Below are positions 17,051 to 26,855 of a DNA stretch of 64,000 bases, piece by piece. The stretch covers positions 806,001-870,000 of the forward strand of contig NZ_CP035914.1 of NCBI RefSeq assembly GCF_004209775.1, written 5' to 3'. How positions within the stretch are numbered: the stretch's first letter is position 1; every line of letters begins with the position of its first letter. The notes under the pieces were generated by a model. That model saw only the letters and a list, made by a program, of their open reading frames with translations. It had not been told where the DNA came from and made no database searches. The translations under genes and the position numbers were made by a program. Source of the stretch: Synechococcus sp. WH 8101. GTDB taxonomy: Bacteria > Cyanobacteriota > Cyanobacteriia > PCC-6307 > Cyanobiaceae.

Positions 17051-17293
17051 TCAGATTTGCAGAGGGTCTTCGGAGTCTTCGCTGAGGCGCGGACGTTTGC
17101 TCGGGCCGCGACTCACCATCAACACCGCCTCCTCCAGGAGCTCGGGATGGTCGCCGATGCAGGTGATCCATTCCCGGAATTCTTGGGTGATCGCATAGCT
17201 GTCTTCATAGCGCTCAGCGCTGTCGAGAACAGCGATCCGGGTCGTGGCCCAGCATGTGGCGACGCTGACGCGGCGTTCCATTGCTGCATCCAT
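17051..17293 (-). CDS. Hypothetical protein, small
   Basis: An 80-residue soluble protein: MDAAMERRVSVATCWATTRI at the start, then AVLDSAERYEDSYAITQEFR, with Trp, Cys and acidic residues suggesting a folded domain, and a charged tail (SKRPRLSEDSEDPLQI). I do not recognise a family. It lies 97 bp downstream of the helicase gene on the same strand, and its protein-like composition makes it a better candidate than the overlapping frames. Function unknown. Confidence 0.6.
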   Translation of the reverse strand: MDAAMERRVSVATCWATTRIAVLDSAERYEDSYAITQEFREWITCIGDHPELLEEAVLMVSRGPSKRPRLSEDSEDPLQI

Positions 17294-17389
17294 GATCTGC
17301 TCCCAGATGGTGACCAGGCTGATGGTTGAAGGGGACCGAACAGGCCTGCATTCGCAGAACGTCGCATTTTTCTCTGCAGAAAGGTGTCG

Positions 17390-18856
17390 TCAACGCTGCA
17401 AAAAGCTGGGAAGTTCGGGAGTGCGCATGCGGATCACGGCCCCGGCTCCATCGTTCACAGCTTCGAGAGGGAGGCTCGGACCGCGCCAGCTGGTGCCTAC
17501 CCCTTCGTCTGCCGCTCGATCCGGGGCCTGGGTGCGGATCCGGTAAGGCTCGGAGCAGGCCCAGCTGCGGGCGTAGCCCATCAGCAGCGGGTCCGCTGGA
17601 GCAAAGATGAAGGAGGGATCCCTGGGGATCGCTTCCGTCGCCGCCCGCTCGCCGCTCATGCGCACGGCCCGGGTGATCCCCTGAATGAAGCGGCTTCGCG
17701 TCACCACGGTGGTGAGATACGCCACAACCCGCAGGCGGGGCGCGTCGAACCCTTCGGCGCACATGTCGATGCTGACGAGCCAATCGGCCGTGCCCTTCTC
17801 AAACGCGCTCAGGCGCTGCGAGGCCTCCGGATCCTGGGAATGCACCAGATCGACCCGATCGCCCTCCTCGACCAGCAAACGGCTGATGCTGCTGGCGTGG
17901 TCGATGTCGCGGGCGATCACCAGCCCAGCCGCCCGGGGGTGGTGTTCGCGCACTTTCGCCAGTTGCCGCCTGGCCCGCAGCAGCAGTTGCAGAGCGATGC
18001 TGCTGGAGTCGGAGAGGCGGATGGCCCGCCGCAGGTTGCGGGCCCGCCAGCTCTCCCGTTGTTCGGCGGAGAGCGGCGAAACATCACGATCAGGGAGGCC
18101 CTCGCGGCTGTGTTCCACCCAGCCATCCTGAAAACGGAACTCGAGGGGACGCACATCTCCGGCGGCGATCAGCTCTCGTGGCTCCACGCAGAGATCGGGG
18201 CTGATCTGGTCCACCAGTTCGCCACCGTTGTCCACGCGCACGCGTCGCGCGGCGCAGAAGGCGAGGTTGTCGGCACGGAACGGGGTGCCGGTGAGGCCGA
18301 GCCTCAGGCGACAGTGTTGGCTGAGATCGAGAAAGGTGCGTCCCCAGATCGGCCCATCCGCTTCCTCCGGATCCACCCCCAGATGGTGGGCTTCATCGGC
18401 GATCGCCAGCAGTCCCTCCGGGCACCAGTGCGCCAGCGCCTCAAATAAGCTCAGCCGTTGCCGCCCGGCTCCCTGGTAAGTCACCAGCCAGCCATCGGCC
18501 TGGCGATGGTCTCCATCCGGAGTCCACTCCACCAGCTCCAGACCCACCCGACTGGCGGAACTGCGCCACTGCTGCAGGATCGAGGTGCGATGGCAAAACA
18601 CCATGAAGTGCTGCAGTCGCCCTTCGGCCTGCATGCTGCGGAAGCTCAACAGCGCCCCCAGGGTCTTGCCGGCTCCCGGCCCGGCATGCACGAGCACATC
18701 GCGGCCGGCCGTGCTGGCGGGATCAAGGCGCCGCCGCAGCAACTGAATCAGCTGTTGCTGCCAGAGCCGCGGCCGGATGTCCGCACCACCGCTGAGCTGA
18801 AACGAGGTTGAGGTGATCGGCCCGCCCCGGAAGATAGGTCTTTCTAACCATTCCAT
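17390..18856 (-). CDS. DEAD/DEAH-box superfamily 2 helicase
   Basis: A 488-residue SF2 helicase. After RPRLWQQQLIQLL come motif I HAGPGAGKT (about 58-66), motif Ia (FCHRTSILQQW), motif II DEAHH (about 153-157) and motif III GLTGTPFRADN. A second RecA-like domain has AEGFDAP and the arginine-finger motif QGITRAVRMS. Length and motif spacing fit the ResIII/UvrB-like type-III-restriction-related helicases (COG1061). No nuclease or methylase lies next to it, so a DNA or RNA repair role is as likely as defence. The ATG at 18856 is divergent from a small protein gene, 58 bp apart. Confidence 0.87.
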   Translation of the reverse strand: MEWLERPIFRGGPITSTSFQLSGGADIRPRLWQQQLIQLLRRRLDPASTAGRDVLVHAGPGAGKTLGALLSFRSMQAEGRLQHFMVFCHRTSILQQWRSSASRVGLELVEWTPDGDHRQADGWLVTYQGAGRQRLSLFEALAHWCPEGLLAIADEAHHLGVDPEEADGPIWGRTFLDLSQHCRLRLGLTGTPFRADNLAFCAARRVRVDNGGELVDQISPDLCVEPRELIAAGDVRPLEFRFQDGWVEHSREGLPDRDVSPLSAEQRESWRARNLRRAIRLSDSSSIALQLLLRARRQLAKVREHHPRAAGLVIARDIDHASSISRLLVEEGDRVDLVHSQDPEASQRLSAFEKGTADWLVSIDMCAEGFDAPRLRVVAYLTTVVTRSRFIQGITRAVRMSGERAATEAIPRDPSFIFAPADPLLMGYARSWACSEPYRIRTQAPDRAADEGVGTSWRGPSLPLEAVNDGAGAVIRMRTPELPSFLQR

Positions 18857-18914
18857 TCCCCTCGGGCATCCTTACCGTCCGGCCAACAGCGATCGGGTTT
18901 CGCCCGCCCCAGTT

Positions 18915-19091
18915 ATGGCCAGCCGTCGTTCCTCCTCGCATTCCAGCCACAACCAGCGTCAGTGCCTCGACCGCTGCTGGAGCCAGGAGTGCGATATCGA
19001 CCCGCTGATCCTGAGGGCCCGCCTGCTCCGCCACCAGGGACTGCAGAGCCAGGCCCGGGCGGTGGAGCAGGAAGTACGCCCCCTGTTCTGA
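18915..19091 (+). CDS. Small Cys-containing protein, hypothetical
   Basis: A 58-residue protein with a Ser/His-rich start (MASRRSSSHSSHNQRQCLDR), then CWSQECDIDPLILRARLLRH and a helical end. The three Cys residues (CLDRCWSQEC) could bind a metal, but this is inference. It is divergent from the helicase gene and its 3' end faces the conserved-looking gene at 19107-19685 across 15 bp. Those 15 bp and the flanks contain CTGATC...GATCAG, a weak hairpin without a T run. No family recognised. Confidence 0.5.
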   Translation: MASRRSSSHSSHNQRQCLDRCWSQECDIDPLILRARLLRHQGLQSQARAVEQEVRPLF

Positions 19092-19106
19092 TCCGATCGC
19101 TGCTGA

Positions 19107-19685
19107 TCAGATCGCTTCGGTGTGGTTGGTGAGCAGCCGTTCCACCTCCTGCAGCCCTTCGTAGGCCGCCAGGTGGGCTTGCTGGGCATTGCCCTGGGCT
19201 TCACCGAGTAAGCGGCTGGTCAGGCGTTCCAGCAGCTCCTCCTGGCGTTCCTCCAGCATCACCAGCAGTTCGGTTTCGATCAGATCACGCACAGCGGAGC
19301 GGCGCAGGTGCTGATCGCTGGCCTCATCAAAGGTGCCCTGCACCAGTTCCTGAATGAACAGGCGATGCACTTCACTGCTGCGTAGGAAGCTCTCGGTGGC
19401 ATTGATGATGCCGTCCACCAGGGTGCGATCCGGTTCTGATTCCTGATCAGCGAGTTTGAACTCCCAGTCGAGGTGGCGCCGCTGCCAGCCTGCGGCATGA
19501 AGGCTGGGCATCACCGTTTGGGAGAAGGTGTCCACCGACATCTCATAGATGCGCTCCGCCAGGCGCTCACACCACTCCCGGCCGTGCTCCTGCAGCACCT
19601 CCTGCATGGCGTGGCGTTCCACGGCGTGGCCGCCGTGGTGGCTGTGGCAAACGCCGTCAGGACATTCAATCGCCGTGAGGCCCAT
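19107..19685 (-). CDS. Conserved-looking protein with N-terminal Cys/His cluster, hypothetical
   Basis: A 192-residue protein, mostly helical. Its N-terminus holds a striking cluster CPDGVCHSHHGGHAVERHAM (about residues 8-27) with two Cys and five His, which suggests metal binding. The rest has many acidic residues and Gln (LEERQEELLERLTSRLL). I do not recognise the family. The start ATG 19685 was chosen because it begins directly before the cluster; the frame remains open to 19892 but would run into pntA, which is divergent. The gap to pntA is 118 bp and should hold both promoters. Confidence 0.75.
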   Translation of the reverse strand: MGLTAIECPDGVCHSHHGGHAVERHAMQEVLQEHGREWCERLAERIYEMSVDTFSQTVMPSLHAAGWQRRHLDWEFKLADQESEPDRTLVDGIINATESFLRSSEVHRLFIQELVQGTFDEASDQHLRRSAVRDLIETELLVMLEERQEELLERLTSRLLGEAQGNAQQAHLAAYEGLQEVERLLTNHTEAI

Positions 19686-19803
19686 GGGGAGATCGTGACT
19701 GGAACCTCTGCCTAGCCAGTGGGGCTCAGGCCTTTTCGGATCTTCAGGAAAGTTCCCGGAATCGTGATCACGACCCCGTAATCTCACCGGGGTCGACGGC
19801 GTC

Positions 19804-20952
19804 ATGATTTTGCCCAGACTTTTCATACCTGTTGAATCAGCGACTGGGGAAACCCGTGTTGCGGCTTCACCTGAAACCGTCAAGAAATTCATCAGCCTGG
19901 GCTGTTCGGTGACGATCGAGCGCGGCGCTGGTGCTAGCGCCGGTTTTGTGGATACCGCCTACAGCGAGGCTGGCGCCGAGCTGGTGGCTCCCGGCGACTC
20001 CCAGGCCTGGGGCGCTGCCGATGTCTTGCTCTGCGTGCAACAACCCAGCGTTAGTGCTCTTGCTCGCCTGCGCCGCGGAGCGTTGGTGGTGGGATTGCTC
20101 GCTCCATACAGCAATGCCGAGCTGGCCACGGTGCTTCAGGGGGGTGGCCTTTCCGCCATGGCCCTGGAGTTGTTGCCTCGGATCAGTCGCGCCCAGGCGG
20201 CCGACGCCCTCTCCTCCCAGGCCAATATTGCCGGCTACAAGGCCGTGCTGCTCGGGGCCGGTGCTCTCGACCGCTATTTCCCCATGTTGATGACGGCGGC
20301 TGGCACCGTCCAGCCTGCCCGTGTGGTGGTGCTGGGGGCTGGTGTGGCCGGGTTGCAGGCGGTGGCCACCGCCCGTCGCCTCGGCGCTGTGGTGTACGTG
20401 AGTGATATCCGCCCGGCGGTGAAGGAACAGGTGGAATCGCTCGGGGCCCGCTTCATCGATCCCCCCGACATGGATGACAAACCGGCTGAATCCGGTGGCT
20501 ATGCCAAGCAGGCGTCCGATGCCTTCCTCGCGGCTCAGCGCCAGCAGCTTTCCGACCAGCTGGCTCAAGCTGATGTGGCAATCTGCACCGCCCAGGTGCC
20601 GGGGCGGCGCGCCCCTCGGCTGATCAGCGAAGACATGCTCGATCGCATGCGTCCTGGCTCGGTGGTGGTGGATCTGGCCGTGGCCCAGGGCGGAAACTGC
20701 GCCGACACCGAACCCTCTCGCACCGTCGACCGCAAGGGCGTGAAGCTGATCGGCGCCAACGATCTGCCCTGCAGCGTGTCCAATCACGCCAGTGCCCTCT
20801 ACGCGCGCAATCTGCTGTCGCTGCTCGAGCCCACGCTCCAAGACGGCCAGCTCAAGCTCGACACCGACGATGAATTGATCGCCGGTTGCCTCGTGGCCCA
20901 AGACGGCACCATCCGTCGTGGCGACGTTCTTACCCCCGGAGGATCGAACTGA
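19804..20952 (+). CDS. pntA: NAD(P) transhydrogenase alpha subunit, soluble NAD-binding domain
   Basis: A 382-residue dI component of proton-translocating transhydrogenase, which binds NAD(H) on the cytoplasmic face. The RVAASPETVKKFISLGC region is the N-terminal alanine-dehydrogenase-like domain. VVVLGAGVAGLQAVATARRLG is the NAD site (about residues 175-194). GGYAKQASDAFLAAQ is the mobile loop. The alpha subunit is split into two genes here, as in Rhodospirillum and cyanobacteria; the membrane part follows with a one-base overlap. The complex uses the proton gradient to reduce NADP with NADH. Confidence 0.95.
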   Translation: MILPRLFIPVESATGETRVAASPETVKKFISLGCSVTIERGAGASAGFVDTAYSEAGAELVAPGDSQAWGAADVLLCVQQPSVSALARLRRGALVVGLLAPYSNAELATVLQGGGLSAMALELLPRISRAQAADALSSQANIAGYKAVLLGAGALDRYFPMLMTAAGTVQPARVVVLGAGVAGLQAVATARRLGAVVYVSDIRPAVKEQVESLGARFIDPPDMDDKPAESGGYAKQASDAFLAAQRQQLSDQLAQADVAICTAQVPGRRAPRLISEDMLDRMRPGSVVVDLAVAQGGNCADTEPSRTVDRKGVKLIGANDLPCSVSNHASALYARNLLSLLEPTLQDGQLKLDTDDELIAGCLVAQDGTIRRGDVLTPGGSN

Positions 20953-21260
20953 TGTCTTTTCTGAGTGAAGCCCTCTGGGTGCTGCTGCTGGGCAGCCTCC
21001 TGGGTCTGGAACTGATCGGCAAGGTGCCCCCCACCCTGCACACACCGCTGATGAGCGGCGCCAATGCCATCTCCGGCATCACGGTGCTGGCGGCCCTCAC
21101 CCTGATCATCAAGGCCGGTCACAGCGGTAATACGCCCCTGCTGCTGCTCGGGTCTGTGTCGCTGGGGTTTGCCCTCTTCAACGTGATCGGCGGCTTTCTC
21201 GTCACCGATCGGATGCTGGCCATGTTCGGCCGTAAGCCCGCCCGCAAGGAGTCCCGCTGA
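20952..21260 (+). CDS. NAD(P) transhydrogenase alpha subunit, membrane part
   Basis: A 102-residue protein with three or four transmembrane helices (about 4-24, 33-53, 58-82). It corresponds to the membrane segment normally at the C-terminus of PntA. Start ATG 20952 overlaps the pntA stop (TGATG), and its own stop overlaps the pntB start in the same manner, so the three genes are translationally coupled. HTPLMSGANAISGI is the conserved sequence of the second helix. Together with PntB it forms the proton channel. Often named pntA2 or pntAB. Confidence 0.94.
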   Translation: MSFLSEALWVLLLGSLLGLELIGKVPPTLHTPLMSGANAISGITVLAALTLIIKAGHSGNTPLLLLGSVSLGFALFNVIGGFLVTDRMLAMFGRKPARKESR

Positions 21261-22732
21261 TGAGCTCTGCTGTGATTGTCAAATTTGTGATCGACCTGGT
21301 CGCCGTTCTGCTGCTGGCGCTGGGGATCAAGGGGCTCTCGAAGGTGCGATCCGCTCGTTCTGCCAACCAGCTCGCTGCCGTGGCGATGGCACTGGCGGTG
21401 ATTGGAGTGCTGGTGGAAGCCCTCAGTTCCAGTGGTGATCTGACCATGGGCCTGGCCGGAGGCATCACCGCCGCCTCCTGGACCTGGATCATCCTCGGCA
21501 CCCTGGTGGGGGGTGTGCTCGGTGCGATCACCGCCCAGCGCGTGCCGATGACCTCCATGCCCGAAACCGTGGCGCTCTTCAACGGCTGCGGCGGCATGTC
21601 GTCGCTGTTGGTGGCCCTCGGCGTCGCCCTCTATCCCGCCATCGGTGGCAGCAGTGAGGGTGAGTCCGGTCTGGTGGAAACCATCTCGATCGTGATCTCC
21701 GTGTTCGTGGGCTCGATCACCTTCACCGGTTCGATCGTGGCCATGGCCAAGCTTCAGGGCTGGCTGTCCACACCCGCCTGGATGCAGAGCAAGCTGCGTC
21801 ATGTTGTGAACATCGCACTGGCGGTTGCGGCCCTGGTGGGTGCGGTGGAGATGGTTCGCCTCAGCGGCAGCACCCATGGGCTCTGGTTGGTGGTGGTGGC
21901 CTCCGGTCTGCTTGGCATCGGCGTCACCCTGCCGATCGGCGGTGCCGACATGCCCGTGGTGATTTCCCTGCTCAACAGCTACTCCGGTGTGGCGGCCGCC
22001 GCCGCCGGTTTCGTGGTGGGCAGCCAGCTGCTGATCGTGGCGGGGGCCATGGTTGGCGCTGCCGGCCTGATCCTCACCCAGGTGATGTGCAATGGCATGA
22101 ACCGCTCGCTGGTGTCGGTGCTCTTCGGCGGAGCGCTCGGCGCCACGTCCAGTGCCGGTGCCGGTGGCGGTGGCGGTGAATACACCAACATCACCAGCTG
22201 CAGTGTGGAGGAATGTGCCCTCACCCTGGAGGCGGCGGAGCGCGTTGTGATCGTGCCCGGTTACGGCCTTGCCGTGGCTCAGGCTCAGCACACTCTGCGC
22301 GAAGTCACCCGTTCTCTGGAAGCGGCTGGTATCCAGGTGGATTACGCCATTCACCCGGTGGCTGGCCGCATGCCTGGCCATATGAATGTGCTGCTCGCTG
22401 AGGCCGATGTGCCCTATGAGCAACTCAAAGAGATGGATGTGATCAATCCCGAGTTCCCGGCCACCGATGTGGTGCTGGTGCTCGGTGCCAATGATGTGGT
22501 CAATCCCCAGGCCAAAAACGACCCGAACTCGCCGCTTTACGGCATGCCGGTGCTGGATGTGCAACAGGCCCGCACCGTGTTTGTGGTGAAGCGGGGCATG
22601 AGTGCTGGCTATTCCGGCATCAAAAACGATCTGTTCGAGCTGGCCAACACCTCGATGGTGTTCGGCGATGCTAAGAAGGTGCTCAGTGATCTGCTCGGGG
22701 AGCTCAAGGAGCTGGGCGTCGGCAAGAAGTGA
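21260..22732 (+). CDS. pntB: NAD(P) transhydrogenase beta subunit
   Basis: A 490-residue subunit combining the transmembrane proton channel (about 10 helices, residues 1-265) with the NADP-binding dIII domain. The latter begins near VVIVPGYGLAVAQAQHTLRE (about 331-350) and includes HPVAGRMPGHMNVLLAEA and LGANDVVNPQA. Length and motifs are standard. It starts one base inside the previous gene's stop and is followed by the YheT-like gene with a 4-nt GTGA overlap, so the whole set 19804-23874 may be one transcript. In cyanobacteria transhydrogenase supports NADPH supply when photosynthesis is low. Confidence 0.96.
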   Translation: MSSAVIVKFVIDLVAVLLLALGIKGLSKVRSARSANQLAAVAMALAVIGVLVEALSSSGDLTMGLAGGITAASWTWIILGTLVGGVLGAITAQRVPMTSMPETVALFNGCGGMSSLLVALGVALYPAIGGSSEGESGLVETISIVISVFVGSITFTGSIVAMAKLQGWLSTPAWMQSKLRHVVNIALAVAALVGAVEMVRLSGSTHGLWLVVVASGLLGIGVTLPIGGADMPVVISLLNSYSGVAAAAAGFVVGSQLLIVAGAMVGAAGLILTQVMCNGMNRSLVSVLFGGALGATSSAGAGGGGGEYTNITSCSVEECALTLEAAERVVIVPGYGLAVAQAQHTLREVTRSLEAAGIQVDYAIHPVAGRMPGHMNVLLAEADVPYEQLKEMDVINPEFPATDVVLVLGANDVVNPQAKNDPNSPLYGMPVLDVQQARTVFVVKRGMSAGYSGIKNDLFELANTSMVFGDAKKVLSDLLGELKELGVGKK

Positions 22733-23874
22733 GCGGCCCGCTGCTCCAGCAGCTGGGAGTTGCGCCTTACCGCCAACGCTTCCCCTGGCTGGGGGGTGAC
22801 CTGCAGACCCTGCGGGACACCCTTCGGCCGATGGCTTTACCGCCGGATCAGGGGCAGCCGCTCCAGATCGCTGTGCCGGCTTTGGCCAGTGGTGCGGCAG
22901 CGGCCGGACAGCTGCTGGCCTTTCTCGATCGTCCAACCCCCTTCGCCAGCTCTCAGCCGCCCAAGGGGCTGGTGCTGCTGCTGCATGGACTGGGTGGATC
23001 CAGCCGGCGCGAGGGGTTGCGCCGGCTGGGCCTCGCCCTACAGGCCAGCGGCTTTGCCGTGTTGCGGCTCAACCTGCGCGGCGCCGATCCCGGTCGCCAT
23101 CTCGCCGGCGGCACCTACGCCGCCGCCTGCAACAGCGACCTCCTCCCCGCCTTGATCCGAGCCCGGGAGCTCGCCTCGGATCTGGCTGCCGCAGCCGGGT
23201 CACAACGGCCCCTGCCGCTTTTCGGTGCTGGCCTCTCCCTGGGCGGCACCATGCTTCTGAATGCAGCTCTGGCGATTCCCGGGCTACTCGATGGTCTGTT
23301 CTGCGCCAGCAGCCCCCTCGACCTGGCCGCCTGCAGCGCTTCGATCGAGCGTCCCCGCAACCGCGTCTACCAGCGTTGGTTGCTGCAGCGGCTTGTACGC
23401 CAGACCCTGGCTGATCCCTTCGGTGTGCGTGAGCAGGAGCGGCAGCAGCTGGAGGCGATGGCGCGGGGAGAGCAGGCCGCCACGATCCGGGCCTTTGATG
23501 CCGCGATCACTGCTCCACGCTGGAATTTTGCCTCCGTGCAGGCCTATTACAGAGGCGCTTCACCGCTGCCCAGATTGCTCGAGCCCAGCCGGCGGAGCCT
23601 GCTGCCACCGACCCTGCTGCTGCAGGCCCTGGATGACCCCTGGGTGCCAGCGGCCGCGGCCCAACAGCTGCAGTCAGCTCTGCAGGTCAGCGATGGCGCC
23701 GTTGCTACGGAGGGACCAGTGTCAGTGGTGCTCACGCGCCAGGGCGGCCACAACGGCTTTCACGGCCGCGGCGATGGTCGTTGCAACGGCCTGGAACCGG
23801 GTTGCTGGTCGGATCGCCTGGCGCTGGCCTGGTTTGGCCAGCTCAGAGTGAATGCAGGGGTGTGCGGCGGATGA
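22729..23874 (+). CDS. Alpha/beta fold hydrolase, YheT family
   Basis: A 381-residue hydrolase of the YheT/ABHD1-3 type. FPWLGGDLQTLRDTL near the N-terminus is the YheT signature. LVLLLHGLGGSSRREGLRRL is the oxyanion loop, and FGAGLSLGGTML contains the nucleophile Ser. LDDPWVP and GGHNGF carry the acid and His. The start GTG 22729 overlaps the pntB stop by four bases. The last 32 bases overlap the 3' end of the convergent ferredoxin gene. The natural substrate of this family is unclear; lipid esters are likely. Confidence 0.88.
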   Translation: MSGPLLQQLGVAPYRQRFPWLGGDLQTLRDTLRPMALPPDQGQPLQIAVPALASGAAAAGQLLAFLDRPTPFASSQPPKGLVLLLHGLGGSSRREGLRRLGLALQASGFAVLRLNLRGADPGRHLAGGTYAAACNSDLLPALIRARELASDLAAAAGSQRPLPLFGAGLSLGGTMLLNAALAIPGLLDGLFCASSPLDLAACSASIERPRNRVYQRWLLQRLVRQTLADPFGVREQERQQLEAMARGEQAATIRAFDAAITAPRWNFASVQAYYRGASPLPRLLEPSRRSLLPPTLLLQALDDPWVPAAAAQQLQSALQVSDGAVATEGPVSVVLTRQGGHNGFHGRGDGRCNGLEPGCWSDRLALAWFGQLRVNAGVCGG

Positions 23875-24175
23875 TCCAGTCGTGGCAGGGTTCACCCCTC
23901 ACCACATGGCGTTCGAGGATCTGCTGCACCCGTTCCGGGGTCACGCCGCCATACCAGATGCCGTCGGGCCAGATCAGCAGCACCGGGCCCTGCTCACACA
24001 CCCGCAGACAATCCGCCTTGCTCCGCAGCACGATGCCTTCGCGTCGTTGAGGGTTCTCCAGATCGAGGGCGCGGACGCCGCTCTTGAGCGCCTCCCAGCT
24101 GGCGGCGCCGACGCTGGGATCACAGCACTTCGCTTTGGCAGGCGTGGCACAGAGCAGCAGGTGATGGCTGATCAC
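23843..24175 (-). CDS. (2Fe-2S) ferredoxin, thioredoxin-like fold
   Basis: A 110-residue protein of the thioredoxin-like [2Fe-2S] ferredoxin family. The cluster Cys pattern is visible: [13 protein letters not shown] in the first strand-loop and [17 protein letters not shown] later, where the last two conserved Cys lie in CLRVC. The tail [18 protein letters not shown] is typical. The start GTG 24175 overlaps the dxr stop by four bases, so it is probably coupled to dxr translation. It might supply electrons to Fe-S enzymes of the MEP isoprenoid pathway; this is inference from position. Its end overlaps the YheT-like gene by 32 bases. Confidence 0.88.
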   Translation of the reverse strand: MISHHLLLCATPAKAKCCDPSVGAASWEALKSGVRALDLENPQRREGIVLRSKADCLRVCEQGPVLLIWPDGIWYGGVTPERVQQILERHVVRGEPCHDWIIRRTPLHSL

Positions 24176-25425
24176 GCCGCAATCGGAGTCATTCCCAGGC
24201 GCCGGTTGCCGCGGTTCACCTGCTCGCGCACCGTGTCCCGCGCCCATTGATCTACCTCCAGCACATCCTCGAGGCGGGGGTGATCCATCCGATCGGCCTT
24301 ATGACGTTCGCAGGCGGCATCGATTAGGTCGGGAATGTCGAGGAAATGAATCCGTTCCTGCAGGAACTGGGCCACGGCTTCCTCGTTGGCGGCATTCAAC
24401 ACAGCCGGCATGGTGCCGCCGGCCCGTCCGGCGGCGTAAGCCAGCTCCATGCAGGGGTATTTGGCGGGATCGGGGCTGCGGAAGGTCAGTTGCCCCACCT
24501 CGGTGAGATTGAGACGACGCCAGGGGGTGTCGAGCCGGGAAGGCCAGCTCAGGCAGTAGAGGATCGGCAGTTTCATGTCGGGCCAGCCCAGCTGGGCGAG
24601 CACAGAAGAATCCGCCAGTTCGATCATCGAATGGATGATGCTCTGGGGGTGAATCACGATCTCGATGTGGTCGTAATCGAGGCCGAACAGATAGTGGGCT
24701 TCGATCACTTCCAGCCCCTTGTTCATCAGTGAGGCGGAATCCACGGTGATCTTGCGGCCCATGCTCCAGTTGGGATGGGAGGTGGCATCGGCCACGGTTG
24801 CCTTCTCTAGATCAGCGGCTTTCCAGTCGCGGAAGGCGCCACCGGAAGCGGTGAGTTGAATGCGGTGCAGGCCGGGAGTGGGAATGCCGGTGGAGAGCCG
24901 AGCGTTTTCGGCCCAGGGGGTGCCCTGCAGGCACTGGAAGATGGCGGAGTGCTCCGAGTCGGCCGGCAACAGGCGACTGCCACTCTTTTTCAGCTCGGGC
25001 AGCACCACCGGCCCGGCAGCGATCAGGGTTTCCTTGTTCGCCAGGGCTAGATCTTTGCCGGCGCGCACGGCCGCCAGGGTGGGCAGCAGGCCGGCGCAAC
25101 CGACGATGCCGGTCACCACAAGATCGGCCGACTCCCAGGCGGCGGCCTCATTTAAGCCTTCACGGCCGCCCACGAGCTGGGGCAGAACCTTCGGTGTCTG
25201 GTTCGCCTCTAAGGCTTCCAGCCTTGCGCGCAGCTCAGGCAGCAGATCGGCGTCGGCGAGCGCCACCACCTCCGGCTGATGTTCCACGATCTGCTCCACC
25301 AGCAGGGGCAGGTTGCGCCCGGCGGTGAGGGCCACAACCCGAAACTGGTCGGGGAACTCCCTGGCGATCTCCAGGGTCTGGGTGCCGATCGAGCCCGTGG
25401 AGCCCAGCACGCTGATGGCTTTCAC
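24172..25425 (-). CDS. dxr: 1-deoxy-D-xylulose 5-phosphate reductoisomerase
   Basis: A 417-residue enzyme that converts DXP to MEP, the committed step of the plastid-type isoprenoid pathway feeding carotenoids, phytol and quinones. The NADPH site [14 protein letters not shown] begins near residue 7. [40 protein letters not shown] and [12 protein letters not shown] are the conserved active-site segments. The start GTG 25425 was chosen because the Rossmann strand ([10 protein letters not shown]) begins there; the open frame extends upstream but is not homologous. The gene is divergent from the NSS transporter gene by 79 bp. Confidence 0.96.
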   Translation of the reverse strand: MKAISVLGSTGSIGTQTLEIAREFPDQFRVVALTAGRNLPLLVEQIVEHQPEVVALADADLLPELRARLEALEANQTPKVLPQLVGGREGLNEAAAWESADLVVTGIVGCAGLLPTLAAVRAGKDLALANKETLIAAGPVVLPELKKSGSRLLPADSEHSAIFQCLQGTPWAENARLSTGIPTPGLHRIQLTASGGAFRDWKAADLEKATVADATSHPNWSMGRKITVDSASLMNKGLEVIEAHYLFGLDYDHIEIVIHPQSIIHSMIELADSSVLAQLGWPDMKLPILYCLSWPSRLDTPWRRLNLTEVGQLTFRSPDPAKYPCMELAYAAGRAGGTMPAVLNAANEEAVAQFLQERIHFLDIPDLIDAACERHKADRMDHPRLEDVLEVDQWARDTVREQVNRGNRRLGMTPIAA

Positions 25426-25504
25426 GTCGATCCGGCAATTGGCAACAGTTTCCCATGCCGAACCCTGGCAAACTGCCGCCCATGGCCAGGCAGAGGACGG
25501 GCGG

Positions 25505-26845
25505 ATGGCGGTGAAGGAACACTGGCGTTCAGGCCTGGGCTTTGTGTTGGCGGCCGCCGGCAGTGCGGTGGGGCTGGGCAACCTCTGGGGCTTTGCCTAT
25601 CGGGCGTCCCAGGGTGGTGGTGGTGCCTTCCTGTTGCTGTATGTGCTGATTGTGCTGGTGGTGTGTCTGCCGGTGCTGGTGGCCGAGATGGTGCTGGGCC
25701 GCAGCACGGGTCATAGCCCCCTGCTGGCCCCGGTCACGGCGGCGGGCCGGCGCTGGCAGCCGATGGGCTGGCTGTTCATCGCCGCAGCGAGCGGCATCCT
25801 GGCCTTCTACGCCGTGCTGATGGGCTGGACCGGCCACACCCTGTGGCATGCGCTGGTGGTGGGTCTGCCGGCCGACATGGCCGAGGCGGAACGCTTCTTC
25901 GGGGCCATCAGCGGAGGCAATAGCGCCCTGCTGGGGCAGTCGGTGAGCCTGGTGCTCACGGCCCTGGTCGTGGTGGCTGGAGTGCAGGCCGGCATCGAGC
26001 GGCTGTCGCGCTGGGCTCTGCCACTGCTGTTTGTGTTGCTGATCGGACTGGCGCTGTGGGCCTCCGGTCTGGAGGGCGCTGCAGCGGGTCGGGAGACCTT
26101 TCTGCTCAATTTCGATCCCAGCGAACTCACCGACTTCACCACCATTCGCAACGCCTTCACCCAGGCGTTCTTTTCAATAGGGGCAGGAATCGGCTGCATC
26201 TTGGCTTATGCAGCCTATCTCGACCGCCGGAATCATCTGCCCAGGGAAGCGATTGCTGTTGTGGGGATGGACACCGCCGTCGGACTGCTCGCCGGGCTTG
26301 TCACCTTCCCGGTGGTGATGAGTTTCGGGCTGAAGGATGTGGTGAGTGGCTCCACCGTGGGCACCCTGTTTATCGCTCTGCCCACCGGACTCGCCTCTCT
26401 TGGGCTCACGGGACGGGTGGTGGCGGTGCTGTTTTTCTTCCTTGCTTACATCGCCGCGATCACCTCGTCGGTGTCGTTGTTGGAGGTGCCGGTGGCGTCG
26501 CTGATGGATCGGCTCGGTTGGAGTCGGCGTCGGGCGGTGTGGTTCAGTGCGGCGTTGATTTTTGTGGCTGGTCTTCCTGCGGCCACGTCGATCCCTGTGT
26601 TGGAGGTGATGGATTCGATCTTCGGGGGGGTGATGCTGATTCTTGGCGGTCTGCTGATCGCCCTCCTGTTGGGTTGGGCGGCGCCGCAACGCTTTGAGGC
26701 TGATCTCAAGGGGAGTGCCACACCGGCTGGCTTACGCCGCTGGTTGCTGTTTGTGCTGCGCTGGATTTCCCCGCCCGTGATCGCCGTAGGCCTGGTGATC
26801 AGCCTGGTGGATCTGCTCAGAGGGTGGGGGTGGTTGCCGGGTTGA
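25505..26845 (+). CDS. Neurotransmitter:sodium symporter (NSS) family transporter
   Basis: A 446-residue LeuT-type transporter with about 11 or 12 transmembrane helices. [20 protein letters not shown], followed by [20 protein letters not shown], is the highly conserved TM1 region of the family, which binds Na+ and the amino-acid substrate. [16 protein letters not shown] corresponds to TM6. It likely imports an amino acid with sodium; which one is not predictable. The ATG at 25505 begins just before the conserved helix. The end is 10 bp from the convergent DUF2721 gene. Confidence 0.92.
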   Translation: MAVKEHWRSGLGFVLAAAGSAVGLGNLWGFAYRASQGGGGAFLLLYVLIVLVVCLPVLVAEMVLGRSTGHSPLLAPVTAAGRRWQPMGWLFIAAASGILAFYAVLMGWTGHTLWHALVVGLPADMAEAERFFGAISGGNSALLGQSVSLVLTALVVVAGVQAGIERLSRWALPLLFVLLIGLALWASGLEGAAAGRETFLLNFDPSELTDFTTIRNAFTQAFFSIGAGIGCILAYAAYLDRRNHLPREAIAVVGMDTAVGLLAGLVTFPVVMSFGLKDVVSGSTVGTLFIALPTGLASLGLTGRVVAVLFFFLAYIAAITSSVSLLEVPVASLMDRLGWSRRRAVWFSAALIFVAGLPAATSIPVLEVMDSIFGGVMLILGGLLIALLLGWAAPQRFEADLKGSATPAGLRRWLLFVLRWISPPVIAVGLVISLVDLLRGWGWLPG

Positions 26846-26855
26846 ACTAGCTGAA

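Noticed and set aside
21119-22936. 605-codon minus-strand frame opposite pntB
   Set aside because: Composition is extremely His/Gly-rich, as expected from the complement of a high-GC membrane gene; pntB is complete and conserved on the other strand.
25426-25581. N-terminal extension of dxr
   Set aside because: The added residues precede the first Rossmann strand, have no similarity to the family, and would overlap the start of the NSS transporter gene.
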